NCBI RefSeq assembly: GCF_900475275.1
Contig: NZ_LS483364.1
Location: forward strand, 1,054,001-1,118,000
From: Streptococcus sanguinis
GTDB taxonomy: Bacteria > Bacillota > Bacilli > Lactobacillales > Streptococcaceae
DNA length: 64,000 nucleotides
Direction: 5' to 3'
Numbering within the stretch: the first letter of the stretch is position 1; each line of letters begins with the position of its first letter. Both the position numbers and the translations under genes were made by a program. The notes beneath the pieces are model-generated. The model worked only from the letters and a program-made list of their open reading frames with translations, had not been told where the DNA came from and ran no database searches. Positions 1 through 7,657 of this stretch are shown here, piece after piece.

Positions 1-690
1 GCGGCTAGCTCAACTAGTACAGTTAAGAAACAAGATGCTGAAAAAGATAAAAAGTCTAGCCAAGATACGACAACATCTTCAGATAGTGCTGATACTAAAA
101 AGGAGCAAAATCACGAGGCCAAAACTCTTGATCAAAATGTTTCTTATAACGGCAGCTACTACAGTGTCAAAGGGAAATATGATGAGATTCTCGTTGTCAA
201 CAAACACTACCCTTTGTCAGCTTCCTATAATCCAGGTGAGAATGCGACTGCTAAAGCAGAATTGCTCAAACTGATTGCAGACATGCAGGCACAAGGCTAT
301 GCTATCAGCGACCAATACAGTGGCTTTCGCAGCTATGATACTCAGACAGAACTCTATCAAAACTATGTCAATCAGGATGGTAAGGCAGCTGCAGACCGCT
401 ATTCAGCTCGACCAGGCTACAGTGAGCACCAGACCGGCTTAGCTTTTGACTTGATTGATAAGAGTGGTAACCTCGTACAAGAAGCTGGAGCAAGTCAGTG
501 GCTTCTAGAGAACGCCTATAAGTACGGTTTTATCGTTCGCTATCTAGAGGGTAAGGAAGGTTCAACTGGCTATATGCCTGAAAGTTGGCATCTGCGCTAT
601 ATTGGTCAAGAAGCCAAGGAAATTGCTCAATCAGGCAAATCTTTAGAAGAATATTTCGGCATTACCGGTGGAGGCTATGAAGATCAGTAG
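1..690 (+). CDS. D-alanyl-D-alanine / L,D-carboxypeptidase (VanY/LdcB family), 5' partial
   Basis: Frame 1 is open from the first base, so the N-terminus lies outside the window. The visible part starts with a Lys/Ser/Thr-rich linker of about 50 residues, as in membrane- or cell-wall-tethered peptidases. The peptidase domain follows, with the zinc-ligand motifs of the VanY/DacB fold: SGFRSYDTQ, then SEHQTGLAFDL (SxHxxGxAxD type) and PESWHLRYIG (ExWHxR type). Family members trim D-Ala or the cross-linking residue from peptidoglycan stem peptides outside the membrane; streptococcal LdcB/DacB is an L,D-carboxypeptidase acting on tetrapeptides. Which bond this one cuts cannot be told from sequence. 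A cupin gene follows 29 bases downstream with a good RBS and probably shares the transcript. Confidence 0.88.
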   Translation, partial: AASSTSTVKKQDAEKDKKSSQDTTTSSDSADTKKEQNHEAKTLDQNVSYNGSYYSVKGKYDEILVVNKHYPLSASYNPGENATAKAELLKLIADMQAQGYAISDQYSGFRSYDTQTELYQNYVNQDGKAAADRYSARPGYSEHQTGLAFDLIDKSGNLVQEAGASQWLLENAYKYGFIVRYLEGKEGSTGYMPESWHLRYIGQEAKEIAQSGKSLEEYFGITGGGYEDQ

Positions 691-719
691 TCACATCATC
701 CATTAGAAGGAGGAAGAAA

Positions 720-1010
720 ATGAAATTTTTTGTTACCAATCCCAATAATGATTTTGCAGAAACACCTGTTCAAGAAGAAGGCAGAATCATCCATCATCTG
801 CATCTTGCTAAAGGAAAAGAAGTACCAGAGCACAGTGCTGATGCACTAGTAACAGTTGTTTGTTTGTCGGGAGATGTAAGCTTTTCTGCTGGAGAACAAA
901 CTGTGCGGCTAGTGGCAGGTTCCTTTTTGACGATGGAGCCCAATGAGCCACACAGCTTGGTCGGAGAGGAAGATAGCCACCTCTTGGTTATCAAACAACT
1001 CAAATATTAA
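720..1010 (+). CDS. small cupin-domain protein
   Basis: A 96-residue protein made of a single conserved beta-barrel (cupin_2). It shows the two cupin motifs in relaxed form: a histidine-bearing stretch around residues 24-40 and a PNEPHSLVGEED stretch around residues 76-87, which is where metal ligands usually sit. The strong RBS (GGAGGAAG) lies 6 bases before the ATG. It follows the carboxypeptidase gene closely and is followed by an intrinsic terminator, so it is the last gene of that unit. Small cupins of this kind are often metal-dependent sugar- or ligand-binding proteins. No specific substrate can be assigned. Confidence 0.85.
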   Translation: MKFFVTNPNNDFAETPVQEEGRIIHHLHLAKGKEVPEHSADALVTVVCLSGDVSFSAGEQTVRLVAGSFLTMEPNEPHSLVGEEDSHLLVIKQLKY

Positions 1011-1018
1011 TAAATTCA

Positions 1019-1056
1019 AAATACTAGAAGCTGGAATAAATGCTTCTAGTATTTTT
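1019..1056 (+). terminator. Rho-independent terminator after the cupin gene
   Basis: An 11-bp perfect inverted repeat (ATACTAGAAGC at 1021-1031 with GCTTCTAGTAT at 1042-1052) is followed directly by a T run. Confidence 0.9.
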
Positions 1057-1132
1057 TACTACTTTTTAAGAACTATTCATTTCTGTAAATAAAAACCCAT
1101 AAGGAAGGGATTCATAAACAGATTCTTTGATT

Positions 1133-1193
1133 CTTAAAACAAACTTAAGATAAGCTTAAAAAAGGCTTAAGATAAGCTTAAAATAAACTTAAA
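1133..1193 (-). promoter_or_regulatory. array of six TTTAAG-type hexamers at 11-bp spacing (CiaR-like)
   Basis: On the minus strand six hexamers TTTAAG or CTTAAG begin every 11 bases (plus-strand hexamer positions 1133, 1144, 1155, 1166, 1177 and 1188), each pair separated by exactly 5 bases. TTTAAG-N5-TTTAAG is the published direct-repeat site of the streptococcal response regulator CiaR. Normal CiaR sites hold two half-sites; this one could hold five overlapping pairs. It lies between the cupin terminator and the promoter of the surface-protein gene. The regulator assignment is inference. Confidence 0.6.
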
Positions 1194-1238
1194 TAAAAAA
1201 TCGAAATGAGAGGGTGAGAAGCTTTTATAAATAAATAA

Positions 1239-1407
1239 CAAAAATAATTTACACTATGTAAACCAAATTATAAACATTTTTCTATTATTTTGGTTCGTTA
1301 AAAAGAACATTTTATAGATTTTTAAAGCTAAAAAACAGAAAGATAAACAAAAAGACGAACTATAAAAAATTACCCATAAAAATAATTTACACCTTGTTAA
1401 CTAAAAT
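1239..1407 (+). repeat. AT-rich stretch with a repeated AAAATAATTTACAC motif
   Basis: The motif AAAATAATTTACAC occurs at about 1242 and again at about 1380, each followed by a GTaAaCcAAA-like tail. The two copies are about 138 bases apart and the second ends just before the promoter of the surface-protein gene. They may be operator copies. I see no open reading frame with an RBS in the 1011-1715 interval. Confidence 0.35.
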
Positions 1408-1409
1408 GC

Positions 1410-1438
1410 TTGCATTCAAAAATTTCTTGTGCTATAAT
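1410..1438 (+). promoter_or_regulatory. sigma-A promoter with extended -10, upstream of the surface-protein gene
   Basis: TTGCAT at 1410-1415, a 17-base spacer, then TATAAT at 1433-1438 preceded by TGC (extended -10). This predicts an untranslated leader of about 270 bases before the ATG at 1716. Confidence 0.75.
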
Positions 1439-1545
1439 TCGTCTTGAGGGTGAGATATGCATAAAAAAGTATTTTCAAGCATATTGACTTCTTTCTTTCT
1501 AAATCAAATGTTATAAAAACATTTATGTGCAACCTTTAATCAGGT

Positions 1546-1574
1546 GGATTCACTAACTAGTGATTCGTTTTTTT
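1546..1574 (+). terminator. weak hairpin plus T7 run inside the long leader (possible attenuator)
   Basis: TCACT pairs with AGTGA around an AACT loop, with two more pairs beyond one mismatch, followed by a run of seven T. It lies between the promoter at 1410-1438 and the gene at 1716, so it could end transcription early. The stem is short. Confidence 0.35.
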
Positions 1575-1662
1575 GCGTTTGATAATGATGGAGTAGTCAA
1601 CTGTCAGCTGGCAGTATTTTCGTGAAATTCTTTTTTATGAAGTTGTGCACAAAAAATAAATT

Positions 1663-1705
1663 CCCCCCCCACAAAAAAATAAAGTGATGTTGGTCACTTT
1701 GGAGG
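1663..1705 (+). promoter_or_regulatory. C8 homopolymer tract and RBS-adjacent hairpin
   Basis: Eight consecutive C (1663-1670) are followed by an A-rich run. Then comes a perfect 7-bp hairpin (AAAGTGA at 1681-1687 with TCACTTT at 1694-1700) that ends directly against the Shine-Dalgarno GGAGG at 1701-1705. The C tract could vary in length by slipped-strand mispairing. The hairpin could affect ribosome access. Confidence 0.5.
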
Positions 1706-1715
1706 TTTAATTAAT

Positions 1716-3542
1716 ATGAACAATCGTTTCAGACTCTTATCAAGATCTGTTGTAGCGGCTGCGGCTATTATTCCAGCAATTGCACTTGCGAATAATGCTC
1801 AGGCTCAAGATTATGGCTATAACTACTATCAACCAGGCTATAATTACTGGAATGGTGGTTACAACAATTATAACTATGGTTATAACAACTATAATTACCG
1901 TAACAGCCGCAACTACCGTTACAATAACTACAACTATGGTTACAACAATTATAACTATGGTTACAATAACTACAATTATAACTATGGTTACAATGGCTAT
2001 AATTATAACTATGGTTATAATAACTATTATCCAGGCTATAACAACTGGAATTATAACTATAGCAACAACTACGGATATAATGGTTGGAATAACTACAACA
2101 ATCTGGCAAATGATGAGAACTATATTTACTGGAATGGTAACCATTACTACCGTATGACAGATGGTTCTTACCGTATCTATCGTGATGGTGAGTGGAAGCC
2201 GCTGACAAATACTAACAATAACAGCACATCCAATAACAACCTGGAAAACGATCCACATTATCGTTATGAAAATGGTTATCATTACTATGTGTTGGATAAT
2301 GGCGACTATTACTACTATCAAAATGGCAAGTGGGTATTTGTTAAGGATTCTACTGATAACTCTACTAATCCAACAACTCCAAGTCAGCCGGAAGAACCAA
2401 AACCAGAGGTACCAAGTGTTGATTTGCCGGAAAATCCTCCAATTAACGGTGCAGAAGGCGACCTCAATCCATTTGCTCCGAAACCAGAGCAACCAGCAGA
2501 ACCAAAACCAGAAACTCCGACAAGACCTGCTGTGCCAGAGACTCCTGGCTTGGTAACAACTGATAAACCAAGCGAAGATCAAATCCCGCCATATGTTGAA
2601 AAACCAGCAGAAGGTCTGGAACACTTGACATGGGCACCAAATGGACGAGCTCCAAAAATCATCTACCCAACTGGAAAACCAGGTGACAAGGCTCTCGAGT
2701 CAGATCCTAACTATTACTTTGATGGTTCTACCCATTATTACCGTATACCATCTGATTCAGAAGCTAATGGATACTCTCCATATTGGAAATGGTTTGGTGA
2801 CAAATGGAAACTGCAAGGCATGACTGATCCAAACGATCCAGCTCTTGATCCAAAACTTCACGAAAACACTGCTGATGATGAATACATGTACAGTGATAAA
2901 GACTCTAGCGTGAAATTGTACTCAACTAACCTAGTGACAACTGCTAAAGCAGGTCAACCGCTGCCATTCAAGAACGTTGAAGAGTTCAAAAACTACGTTA
3001 TCGAAAAGATGAATCCTAAGTTCCTTGATAACGCAGGATGGGATGCCAAAGTTGAATGGGAAATCGAAGATCCAGAAATCTTTGAGAAAACCAAAGAAAA
3101 CCCATATGCTAAGGATTATGTCTTGATTGCAAACCTTAAGAGTGGTGTTGAGGATAAGAAATACAGTGATGTAGAATTTGGTTATGTTAAGTTTGTTTAC
3201 CGTGTTGAAGCAACAAACGATACAAACTATGACTATGTTTCAAAAGCTAAAGAAGCTTTCGCTAAAATCAATGAAGAGCGTAAAGCTCAAGGCTTGAAAG
3301 AGTTGACTTGGTCAGAAGACATTTATCAAAATCAAGCACTTCCAAAAGTAAATGAAATTTCACGTCAATACGATAGCTCAGGCTTTGTTGGACGTCGTGA
3401 TGAAGATCCATCTGTTGTCGTTAAGAAATGGGCTAACAGCGGTCTGAGAGAATTGCTTCTTGATCCTAACGTAACTGAAGGTGCAGTAGCGACAGTTGTA
3501 GACGGAAACGGTGTTTACTACTGGGCTTACAGCTATAAATAA
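1716..3542 (+). CDS. secreted Tyr/Asn-repeat surface protein with C-terminal CAP-like region
   Basis: A 608-residue protein with a Sec signal peptide (probable cleavage after AQA near residue 30). Residues 32-127 are a low-complexity tract of YNNYNYGY-type repeats, extremely rich in Tyr, Asn and Gly. Three copies of a DPxYxYxNGxHYYR-like module follow, near residues 133-163, 178-210 and 329-370. A Pro/Glu/Lys-rich linker lies between the second and third copies. The last 100 residues contain a KINEERKAQGLKELTW stretch and a GVYYWAYSYK ending, resembling the start and end of a CAP/SCP domain, but the middle is too short for the full fold. There is no LPXTG motif and no membrane anchor. The likely role is a non-covalently held surface or matrix protein; the function is unknown. 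It is monocistronic, with its own promoter and terminator. Confidence 0.85.
   Translation: MNNRFRLLSRSVVAAAAIIPAIALANNAQAQDYGYNYYQPGYNYWNGGYNNYNYGYNNYNYRNSRNYRYNNYNYGYNNYNYGYNNYNYNYGYNGYNYNYGYNNYYPGYNNWNYNYSNNYGYNGWNNYNNLANDENYIYWNGNHYYRMTDGSYRIYRDGEWKPLTNTNNNSTSNNNLENDPHYRYENGYHYYVLDNGDYYYYQNGKWVFVKDSTDNSTNPTTPSQPEEPKPEVPSVDLPENPPINGAEGDLNPFAPKPEQPAEPKPETPTRPAVPETPGLVTTDKPSEDQIPPYVEKPAEGLEHLTWAPNGRAPKIIYPTGKPGDKALESDPNYYFDGSTHYYRIPSDSEANGYSPYWKWFGDKWKLQGMTDPNDPALDPKLHENTADDEYMYSDKDSSVKLYSTNLVTTAKAGQPLPFKNVEEFKNYVIEKMNPKFLDNAGWDAKVEWEIEDPEIFEKTKENPYAKDYVLIANLKSGVEDKKYSDVEFGYVKFVYRVEATNDTNYDYVSKAKEAFAKINEERKAQGLKELTWSEDIYQNQALPKVNEISRQYDSSGFVGRRDEDPSVVVKKWANSGLRELLLDPNVTEGAVATVVDGNGVYYWAYSYK
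1809..2096 (+). repeat. degenerate short tandem repeats coding for YNNYNYGY units
   Basis: DNA repeats of roughly 24 bases built on TACAACAATTATAACTATGG-like units with synonymous changes between copies. They encode the Tyr/Asn tract of the surface protein and are a natural substrate for recombination and length variation. Confidence 0.8.
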
Positions 3543-3604
3543 TAAGAATAAGGAATTTTATTCTTAAACATCTGTGTTCTTAATCTTTGGTTGCATATAA
3601 ACCA

Positions 3605-3651
3605 CACTCCAAAAGTTAGATTTTAATCGTCTGACTTTTGGAGTTTTTTTG
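3605..3651 (+). terminator. strong terminator after the surface-protein gene
   Basis: A 15-bp stem with one G-U pair (3605-3619 with 3630-3644 approximately) is followed by a T7 run. Confidence 0.92.
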
Positions 3652-3731
3652 TTGAATTAACTAGGAAGCAAAAGTGGCGGTTGTGAACAGATTTTAAAGT
3701 TCAAAAAAGGCGAAAAGAAATTTTTGAGTAC

Positions 3732-3754
3732 AAAAAAAGCACCGATTGGTGCTT
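3732..3754 (-). terminator. terminator of rpmE2
   Basis: Read on the minus strand, AAGCACC pairs with GGTGCTT around a 4-base loop and is followed by seven T. Confidence 0.9.
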
Positions 3755-3758
3755 ATGA

Positions 3759-4001
3759 TTATTTGAGACCGTATTTTTTGTTGAAACGATCCACACGTCC
3801 ATCTGCTTGAGTGAACTTTTGACGTCCAGTGTAGAATGGGTGTGAGTCTGATGAAATTTCTACACGGATCAATGGGTAAGTTTCCCCCTCGAACTCAACT
3901 GTTTCGTTTGAACGCTTAGTTGAACCACTAAGGAACTGGTAGCCGGTAGAAGTGTCCATGAAGACAACTGGGCGGTATTCTGGATGAATATCTTTTCTCA
4001 T
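3759..4001 (-). CDS. rpmE2: 50S ribosomal protein L31 type B
   Basis: An 80-residue protein with the L31 type B signature ([16 protein letters not shown] start, [10 protein letters not shown] near residues 55-64). It lacks the CxxC zinc ligands of type A L31. Type B proteins are the zinc-independent form of this large-subunit protein and in many Firmicutes replace the zinc form when zinc is scarce. The gene is transcribed alone, with an RBS (GGAAA-type) before the ATG and its own terminator. I saw no Zur box in the short upstream region. Confidence 0.96.
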   Translation of the reverse strand: MRKDIHPEYRPVVFMDTSTGYQFLSGSTKRSNETVEFEGETYPLIRVEISSDSHPFYTGRQKFTQADGRVDRFNKKYGLK

Positions 4002-4108
4002 TTTACAAAAATTTCCTTTCTGCCATGGTCTCTTTGCGAGCCATAGATTAGTTACTTTGATAGTTTATCAAATTCTGATTGATTTGACAAGACTTTTAGA
4101 CTAATTTC

Positions 4109-5044
4109 TTACTTTTTTGCCAATTCTTTCATCTCGGTGTAGATTTGCTCTATTTCTTCTTTTGAAAATGCATTGGCTCCGCTGGCTAAGGGGTGTCCTC
4201 CGCCATGATGATTTTTAGCAATACCGTTGATAGGAATAACCTTGCTGCGCATGCGGACACGGTAGTGACCATCTGGCTGCTCAACAAAGATAGCCCACAG
4301 ACCGACATCTTCAATTCGTCCAGGTGCTCCGACAATGGCCGCAGTATCAGCATCGGTTAGTTGATAGGCTTGTAAAACTTTCTGAGGCAGAATGACCCGC
4401 GCAGCTCCATTTTCATCTATTTCCAATTGCTCATATACATAGCCCTGCAGTTTAGCTACTTGGCGGCTGATAGAGTCCATTTTTCGGGACAAGGCTGATA
4501 AGTCGAAATCATATTGACGCAACTTGGCAGCTACTTCGAATGTGCGGGCGCTAGTAGAAGGATAAAGGAAGCGGCCGGTGTCACCAATGATACCAGCATA
4601 GAGGAGTTCTGCAGCTTCCTTGCTCAAGTCTAAGCCATTTTCAAAGGCAAAGAGAGCAATCATCTCACTGGCACTGCTGGAGCTTGTATCAACTAGAGAA
4701 ATATCTCCGTAAACCTCATCATCAGGATGATGATCGATTTTGATGAGGAAATCGCCTGTCGTGTAGCGTTGGTCGTCAATGCGAGCTGTATTAGCGGTGT
4801 CACAGACGATGACTAGGGCCTCTTGGTATTCTTCGTCTGAGACTTTGTCCATTTGTGCTAGCCACATGAGATTGGGCTCATCGTAGCCTGTTACTTTTAT
4901 TGTTTTTTCTGGGAAATGGTACTGAAGCAGCTTTTGCAGTCCGACCTGACTGCCAAGAGCATCGGGATCTGGACGCATATGGCGATGGATGATAATAGTA
5001 TCGTATTCTTTGATTTTAGTTAAAATATCATGATAAAGAGTCAT
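4109..5044 (-). CDS. DHH-family phosphoesterase, NrnA / pApA phosphodiesterase type
   Basis: A 311-residue cytoplasmic protein with the DHH motifs in order: HRHMRPDPDALGSQ near residues 20-33, VCDTANTARID, then KIDHHPDDEVYGD, and the DHHA1 C-terminal motif NHHGGGHPLASGA. Manganese-dependent enzymes of this family degrade nanoRNA and hydrolyse pApA, the product of c-di-AMP breakdown, or dephosphorylate pAp. The ATG at 5044 is preferred over an in-frame TTG 15 bases upstream because a GAGG box sits 7 bases before it. Streptococcal homologues include Pde2-type enzymes, so a role in c-di-AMP turnover is plausible but not proven here. Confidence 0.9.
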   Translation of the reverse strand: MTLYHDILTKIKEYDTIIIHRHMRPDPDALGSQVGLQKLLQYHFPEKTIKVTGYDEPNLMWLAQMDKVSDEEYQEALVIVCDTANTARIDDQRYTTGDFLIKIDHHPDDEVYGDISLVDTSSSSASEMIALFAFENGLDLSKEAAELLYAGIIGDTGRFLYPSTSARTFEVAAKLRQYDFDLSALSRKMDSISRQVAKLQGYVYEQLEIDENGAARVILPQKVLQAYQLTDADTAAIVGAPGRIEDVGLWAIFVEQPDGHYRVRMRSKVIPINGIAKNHHGGGHPLASGANAFSKEEIEQIYTEMKELAKK

Positions 5045-5112
5045 AAATAACCTCGTCAACTTTCTTTACCCATTGTAGCATAAGAGTTTTTATTTTTAAA
5101 ATAAAAAAGATA

Positions 5113-5121
5113 TGATATAAT
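5113..5121 (+). promoter_or_regulatory. extended -10 promoter element for flavodoxin
   Basis: TGATATAAT, a consensus -10 with the TGn extension, lies 29 bases before the ATG at 5150. The -35 is not clear. Confidence 0.6.
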
Positions 5122-5149
5122 GAGAGCAGATTAGAATTTGGAGGAAACT

Positions 5150-5590
5150 ATGACCTTAGCAAAAATTGTTTTTGCCAGCATGACTGGAAACACCGAGGAA
5201 ATTGCTGATATTGTGGCGGATAAGCTAAGAGATTTGAATGTAGAAGTTGAAGTGGACGAGTGCACCACTGTCGATGCAGAAGATTTCTTGGAAGCAGATA
5301 TTGCGATTGTAGCGACCTATACTTATGGTGATGGTGAGCTGCCGGATGAAATGATGGACTTCTACGAAGACTTGTCTGGTTTGGATTTATCTGGCAAGGT
5401 CTACGGAGTGGTCGGTTCGGGCGATACTTTCTATGACGAATTCTGCAAGGCTGTTGATGACTTTGATGCTGCCTTTGCTGCTACAGGAGCGGTTAAGGGG
5501 GCAGAAAGTGTTAAGGTGGATCTATCTGCGGAAGATGATGATATTGCACGCTTGGAAGCTTTTGCGGAAGGCTTGGTTAATAAAGTTTAA
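5150..5590 (+). CDS. flavodoxin
   Basis: A 146-residue acidic FMN-binding electron carrier. The phosphate-binding loop ASMTGNTEEIAD is at residues 9-20, followed by the flavodoxin-fold strands with TYTYGDGELPDEM and GVVGSGDTFYDEF around the isoalloxazine ring. The true start is the ATG at 5150 with GGAGGA just upstream; an in-frame TTG at 5138 overlaps the RBS and is unlikely. Flavodoxins deliver low-potential electrons in place of ferredoxin. The next gene encodes an Fe-S scaffold (SufB), but each has its own promoter, so a shared function is only suggestive. Confidence 0.93.
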   Translation: MTLAKIVFASMTGNTEEIADIVADKLRDLNVEVEVDECTTVDAEDFLEADIAIVATYTYGDGELPDEMMDFYEDLSGLDLSGKVYGVVGSGDTFYDEFCKAVDDFDAAFAATGAVKGAESVKVDLSAEDDDIARLEAFAEGLVNKV

Positions 5591-5605
5591 AGTGATAGAT
5601 AGATG

Positions 5606-5630
5606 AAACGGCTGCGGCCGTTTTTGTTTT
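5606..5630 (+). terminator. terminator after flavodoxin
   Basis: AAACGGC pairs with GCCGTTT around a TGCG loop, followed by a T run. Confidence 0.85.
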
Positions 5631-5646
5631 GCGAAAGTGTTATTTT

Positions 5647-5675
5647 CTGACAATTCTCATGATTAGGAGTATAAT
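5647..5675 (+). promoter_or_regulatory. promoter of sufB
   Basis: CTGACA at 5647-5652, a 17-base spacer, and TATAAT at 5670-5675. An AAGGAGGAG ribosome site follows before the ATG at 5715. Confidence 0.7.
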
Positions 5676-5714
5676 ATAGGTAAGCGCTATCCATCAGATA
5701 AAGGAGGAGTTCCT

Positions 5715-7097
5715 ATGAAAGAACGCGACTATGCTTTTGGCTTTCATGATGATGTCAAGCCGCTCTTTTCGACTGGTAAAGGCCTGACAGAAGAAGTTGT
5801 TCGAGAAATCTCAGAAATCAAGAATGAGCCCCGGTGGATGCTGGACTATCGTCTGCGCTCCTTGGAACTCTTTCATAAACTGCTAATGCCCGACTTTGGC
5901 CCGGATTTGTCAGGGATTCGCTTTGATGATGTTATCTACTATCAGAAGCTAAGCGGAGATCGGGCTCGCAGTTGGGATGAAGTTCCAGAAGAGATTAAGA
6001 AAACCTTTGACCGCTTGGGAATTCCAGAAGCCGAGAAGCGCTTTCTATCTGGAGCTGTGGCTCAGTATGAATCTGAAGTGGTTTACCACAATATGAAGGA
6101 AGAGTTTGCCAAGCTGGGGATTATCTTCACCGATACGGATACGGCTGTTCAGGAATATCCGGACTTGGTCAAGCAGTATTTTGGTACTGTGATTTCAAAT
6201 GCTGAGCATAAATTTTCTGCGCTTAATAGTGCGGTTTGGTCTGGCGGAACCTTTATCTATGTGCCCAAGAACGTCCAGTGCCAAGTTCCTGTTCAGACCT
6301 ATTTTCGAATCAATGGTGAAAATGCCGGCCAGTTTGAGCGCTCCTTGATGATTATTGAGGAGGGCGGTTCTATACAGTACATTGAGGGCTGTACAGCACC
6401 GACCTATACAAGCAATAGTCTTCATGCTGCAAATGTCGAAATCATTGTCAAAAAGGATGCCTTTTTCCGCTATACAACCATTCAAAACTGGTCGGACAAT
6501 GTCTATAATCTTGTAACGGAGCGGGGGATTGTTGAGGAGGGTGGCACCTTAGAGTGGATTGATGGGAACTTAGGCAGTAAGGTCAATATGAAATATCCTT
6601 GTAGCATTCTTAATGGCCGCAACGCAAGAACTTCTGTTCTCTCTATGTCCTTTGCCAACTATGGCCAGCACTTGGATGCGGGCTGCAAGGTCTTTCATAA
6701 TGCTCCTAAGACATCCAGTACCTTGATTTCTAAATCAGTGGCCAAGGATGGTGGAAAGACAGACTATCGTGGTCAGGTTCGCTTTGGGAAGAATAGCGCT
6801 GGCTCCAAATCTCATATCGAGTGCGATACCATTCTGATGGATGGTGAATCCAGTTCTGACACCATTCCTTTTAATGAAATCCATAATTCCAATGTCGCGC
6901 TAGAGCATGAAGCCAAGGTTTCCAAAGTGTCTGAAGATCAGCTCTACTATCTCATGAGTCGAGGCATCAGCGAAGAAGAAGCCACAGCTATGATTATCAA
7001 CGGATTTATGGAACCCATTACTAAGGAACTTCCAATGGAATACGCCGTCGAACTCAACCAACTCATTAATATGAGTATGGAAGGCTCAGTTGGTTAA
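5715..7097 (+). CDS. sufB: SufB-family Fe-S cluster assembly scaffold, standing alone
   Basis: A 460-residue protein covering the whole SufB/SufD beta-helix family. It has the N-terminal helical region ([15 protein letters not shown]), the SufB core [17 protein letters not shown] and ANVEIIV, and the C-terminal [19 protein letters not shown] signature. CTAP in the core supplies the conserved cysteine used in cluster assembly. SufB normally works with SufC and SufD and is encoded in a sufCDSUB operon. Here no other suf gene flanks it: flavodoxin lies upstream on its own transcript and chorismate mutase downstream. It may be a second, orphan SufB, or part of a scattered suf set whose remainder is outside the window. 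Confidence 0.9.
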   Translation: MKERDYAFGFHDDVKPLFSTGKGLTEEVVREISEIKNEPRWMLDYRLRSLELFHKLLMPDFGPDLSGIRFDDVIYYQKLSGDRARSWDEVPEEIKKTFDRLGIPEAEKRFLSGAVAQYESEVVYHNMKEEFAKLGIIFTDTDTAVQEYPDLVKQYFGTVISNAEHKFSALNSAVWSGGTFIYVPKNVQCQVPVQTYFRINGENAGQFERSLMIIEEGGSIQYIEGCTAPTYTSNSLHAANVEIIVKKDAFFRYTTIQNWSDNVYNLVTERGIVEEGGTLEWIDGNLGSKVNMKYPCSILNGRNARTSVLSMSFANYGQHLDAGCKVFHNAPKTSSTLISKSVAKDGGKTDYRGQVRFGKNSAGSKSHIECDTILMDGESSSDTIPFNEIHNSNVALEHEAKVSKVSEDQLYYLMSRGISEEEATAMIINGFMEPITKELPMEYAVELNQLINMSMEGSVG

Positions 7098-7115
7098 AAA
7101 AGTCCATTGGACCTT

Positions 7116-7331
7116 TTTAATCTGCGGATAAAAACTCGCTTCTGCGAGTTCTCCTTAATCCAAGGTCAGGAGGACTGTTTTAGGTTGCGGATAAGCACTC
7201 GGTTAAGCGAGTGCTCTTTAATAAGGTTCGGGGAACTTTTTTAATCTATAGATGGGAGTTGTTTTAGGTTGCAGATAAAGACTCGCCCTTGCGAGTTCCC
7301 TTTAATCAAGGTCCATTGGACCTTTTTATTT
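7116..7331 (+). repeat. three tandem copies of a hairpin-bearing unit of about 65-70 bp
   Basis: The 296-base gap between sufB and the chorismate mutase gene holds three imperfect copies of the pattern TTTTA..TTGCGGATAA, hairpin, CTTTAAT.AAGGT. The hairpins are at 7133-7150, 7194-7215 and 7280-7297, with 7-8 bp stems all built on ACTCG/CGAGT but differing loops. A truncated fourth start lies at 7238-7260. The edges carry GTCCATTGGAC-type palindromes. There is no coding potential. I do not recognise the family; it is neither a BOX nor a RUP element. Confidence 0.7.
7309..7328 (+). terminator. terminator at the end of the repeat block
   Basis: AAGGTCCA and TGGACCTT form a compact hairpin followed by T5. 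A sister hairpin lies at 7096-7118, just after sufB. Confidence 0.7.
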
Positions 7332-7393
7332 AGGATTAACTAGAAAATTTTACTATTTTTTGATATGATAGATAGAATATAAGGAGGAATGAG

Positions 7394-7657
7394 ATGACGT
7401 TAGAAGAAATCAGACAGGAAATTGATCAAGTGGATGATGCAATTGTTGACTTGCTGGAGCAACGCATGAATCTGGTCGACCAAGTCGTGGCTTTAAAAAA
7501 ATTAACAGGTACGGCTGTCTTGGATAGTAAGAGAGAAGATGTGATTTTCGCCAGAGTGGCGGATAAGGTTGAAAAAAAAGACTACAAGGAAACTGTTGTT
7601 GCGACCTTTTCTGACATTTTAAAACGTTCGCGTGAATTTCAGAATAAAAATATCTAA
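7394..7657 (+). CDS. chorismate mutase, AroQ class
   Basis: An 87-residue all-helical protein. It shows the AroQ signature: IRQEIDQVDDAIVDLLEQR at residues 5-23, with the conserved Arg and Asp, and VALKKLTGTAVLDSKRE with the catalytic Lys/Arg. It converts chorismate to prephenate on the way to phenylalanine and tyrosine. It has a strong RBS (AAGGAGGAATGAG). Its stop codon overlaps the first base of crcB, indicating co-transcription with the fluoride channel genes, an arrangement seen in other streptococci. Confidence 0.93.
   Translation: MTLEEIRQEIDQVDDAIVDLLEQRMNLVDQVVALKKLTGTAVLDSKREDVIFARVADKVEKKDYKETVVATFSDILKRSREFQNKNI

Noticed and set aside
1530..1575. A possible PyrR-type attenuator (AACCTTTAATC motif resembles the pyr leaders)
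   Set aside because: The PyrR box AGTCCAGAGAGGCT is absent and the gene downstream is unrelated to pyrimidines.
1740..2624. A 294-codon antisense frame across the Tyr/Asn-repeat gene
   Set aside because: It is an Ile/Val-rich mirror of the repetitive codons; no RBS or family resemblance.
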